Of a DNA stretch of 64,000 nucleotides, positions 63,801-64,000 are shown in pieces. The notes below the pieces were generated by a model that ran no database searches, was not told where the DNA came from, and worked only from the letters and a program-made list of their open reading frames with translations. The position numbers and the translations under genes are program-made. Numbering within the stretch: the first letter of the stretch is position 1; every line of letters starts with the position of its first letter. This stretch comes from Paragyromitra xinjiangensis (taxonomy: Eukaryota > Ascomycota > Pezizomycetes > Pezizales > Discinaceae): NCBI GenBank assembly GCA_038503065.1, contig JBCAMK010000003.1, forward strand, positions 620,001 through 684,000, given 5' to 3'.

Positions 63801-64000
63801 CATCACCACCCAAACCTTCACACATTCCTGCGCTCTCGGACATTACGCTGAAAACGAAGATGCTGAAATTCACGCCATACAAGAAGCCCTGTCCTTACTG
63901 CTTCAACACATTATTCACCCAACTCCCATATACATATGCGTCGACAACCAAAACGCCCTAAAGTCACTCATAGGAGGACCTACACATAACAAGGAATACC
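60829..64000 (+). CDS. LINE E ORF2 protein, partial (runs off the window)
   Basis: Starts with the same MIKHTTHITGIAQVQQLNC as copy D, overlapping the ORF1 stop by 8 bp. In the parts I read, no stop was seen, and the frame stays open at 64000 after about 1057 codons. Endonuclease, reverse transcriptase (GLPQGSAVSSIAF, YIDDNAM) and most of the RNase H region (LYTDGSLSDNG, CVDNQNALKSL) are present. By comparison with D, about 170 C-terminal residues lie beyond the window. Confidence 0.85.
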   Translation, partial: MIKHTTHITGIAQVQQLNCAKGKASTLSVLHHANINTQLAILALQDPWSETQGLPPNIPNFHRFSPTNQNPKCVTYINANMNLNPRISNSYFNNVISIIITRAIDEIEISNIYANHTPTTHTYLNMYNFLPMHIILADSNLHHTWWYGSETDHYTSSINKTRLIANQLVDWLEDHNYQLINHPGTFTHFPRNGNKKSIIDLTLFRNIQQYLITWQSDQNLRDNSDHTLITTTIFLPPKPTATPKRNLSKANWTLFHTIIQQSALNKSQPTNASETTKECEQLTSLIQFATITAIPLSKPSQHSKGWWTNELSKLKRKINTINHTLRLPNPPQNARKTLQHLRTQWKKEIIEAKKHHWHQCLSTNDPRQIWQAIKQTNGRRPPTTIQSLHNAPNFEAQCNAFKSTFFPPILASPQPLPQNWLPPPALDQSLNTPYITSELISKLLAKTSPASAPGPDGILYPHIQHAHQAAPLLIPKIFSAALHFGAFPDIWKQAIVTPIPKSGKDDYAKPNAYRPISLLSCLGKLLERIITRQLELAAITSGAINHQHTGGRTGISAIDALQQIITPSQSWLDNPATTGHQKQLRPSILTTDIEGAFNCVIHQQMIAIFRHFKFPMYLIHWYQTFTTNRTIAFRFNNTTSPTTSFNSGLPQGSAVSSIAFTIYSAALDTEPPASNLTHSNTYIDDNAMLQASFSQKFATMTLQQRLNSKIERGSYLIILFSPPKTELMHLRLSSRIKDPTPTPITLYDQSILPTEQNRMLGLIIDRRLTFHQHTHHIVASLLKTKGIIYPLLKSIHLTPATIHHILHTIHIPKMLWGSPIWWTGAPTIIDNIQPAYHSLARLITGLHRNTKIPQLLREASLPPLNLLLDYHTQKYGIRILKNNAHNPAFLPLLKLLPQTINYKGTGLKRVASLLQPLINNQPLERLDYSFQPHFLTPNSLQISQLSKQQTATQHINWTGTLENAWLLYTDGSLSDNGHSSSGVYIAHIRYGITTQTFTHSCALGHYAENEDAEIHAIQEALSLLLQHIIHPTPIYICVDNQNALKSLIGGPTHNKEY

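Larger units (their letters stand above)
59061..64000 (+). mobile_element. LINE family-2 copy E, head-to-tail after D, cut by the window end
   Basis: Starts AGAGGCAGTATATAAC like copy D. 5' UTR to 59402, ORF1 59403-60836, ORF2 from 60829 to the window edge. Very similar to D with many scattered substitutions and almost no length change. Confidence 0.93.

Overview
The window is filamentous-ascomycete DNA (Pezizomycotina by inference; possibly a truffle- or morel-like Pezizomycete). Genes have short spliceosomal introns (49-163 bp) with GT...AG ends and CTAAC/CTGAT-like branch sites. The host proteins are eukaryotic and fungal, including an HDEL-terminated protein disulfide isomerase and a PIN2-like membrane protein.

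About 1-15.7 kb is an ordinary gene-bearing segment. It holds an unrecognised fungal protein (minus strand), trimethylguanosine synthase, protein disulfide isomerase, a GRASP/Grh1 Golgi protein, nuclear/mitochondrial uracil-DNA glycosylase and a PIN2-like single-pass membrane protein. At least two small inverted-repeat elements (MITEs) with TA target sites lie between them. About 15.7-64 kb is a nest of transposable elements with no host gene that I can see.

Order of the nest: LINE and LTR scraps and direct repeats (15.9-19.1 kb); a decayed Plavaka-type transposase gene with two in-frame stops (19.6-22.1 kb); the 3' part of a second Plavaka gene (22.1-23.8 kb); full-length LINE family-1 copy A on the minus strand (23838-31361), itself split by a short 5'-truncated copy B on the plus strand (27865-28799, 13-bp target duplication); a truncated Ty3/Gypsy element with gag and a probable LTR (31362-33.9 kb); LINE family-2 copy D on the plus strand (33.9-59.06 kb); and copy E, head-to-tail directly behind D and cut by the window end.

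The main discovery is inside copy D. A 19,492-bp DNA element (35238-54729) splits its ORF1. The element has 13-bp perfect terminal inverted repeats (CGTCGCGAAAAGC) and a TA target duplication. Removing it restores an ORF1 of exactly the length found in copy E. The element carries an intact 931-aa C2H2-zinc-finger/Plavaka transposase (minus), a divergently transcribed SNF2-family helicase gene (plus, with several frameshifts), a DUF6532-like gene (plus), four tandem ~175-bp units encoding a ubiquitin-like peptide, and several minisatellites. A short motif, CTCTGAC/GTCAGAG, is scattered through its subterminal DNA, UTRs, nearly all introns and parts of its coding sequence. LINE family-1 copy C (44087-50654, 13-bp target duplication) later inserted into the helicase gene.

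Insertion order that can be read off: LINE D, then the giant Plavaka element into D, then LINE C into the giant element. On the left side, LINE B went into LINE A. LINE C has two intact ORFs, so this family looks recently active.
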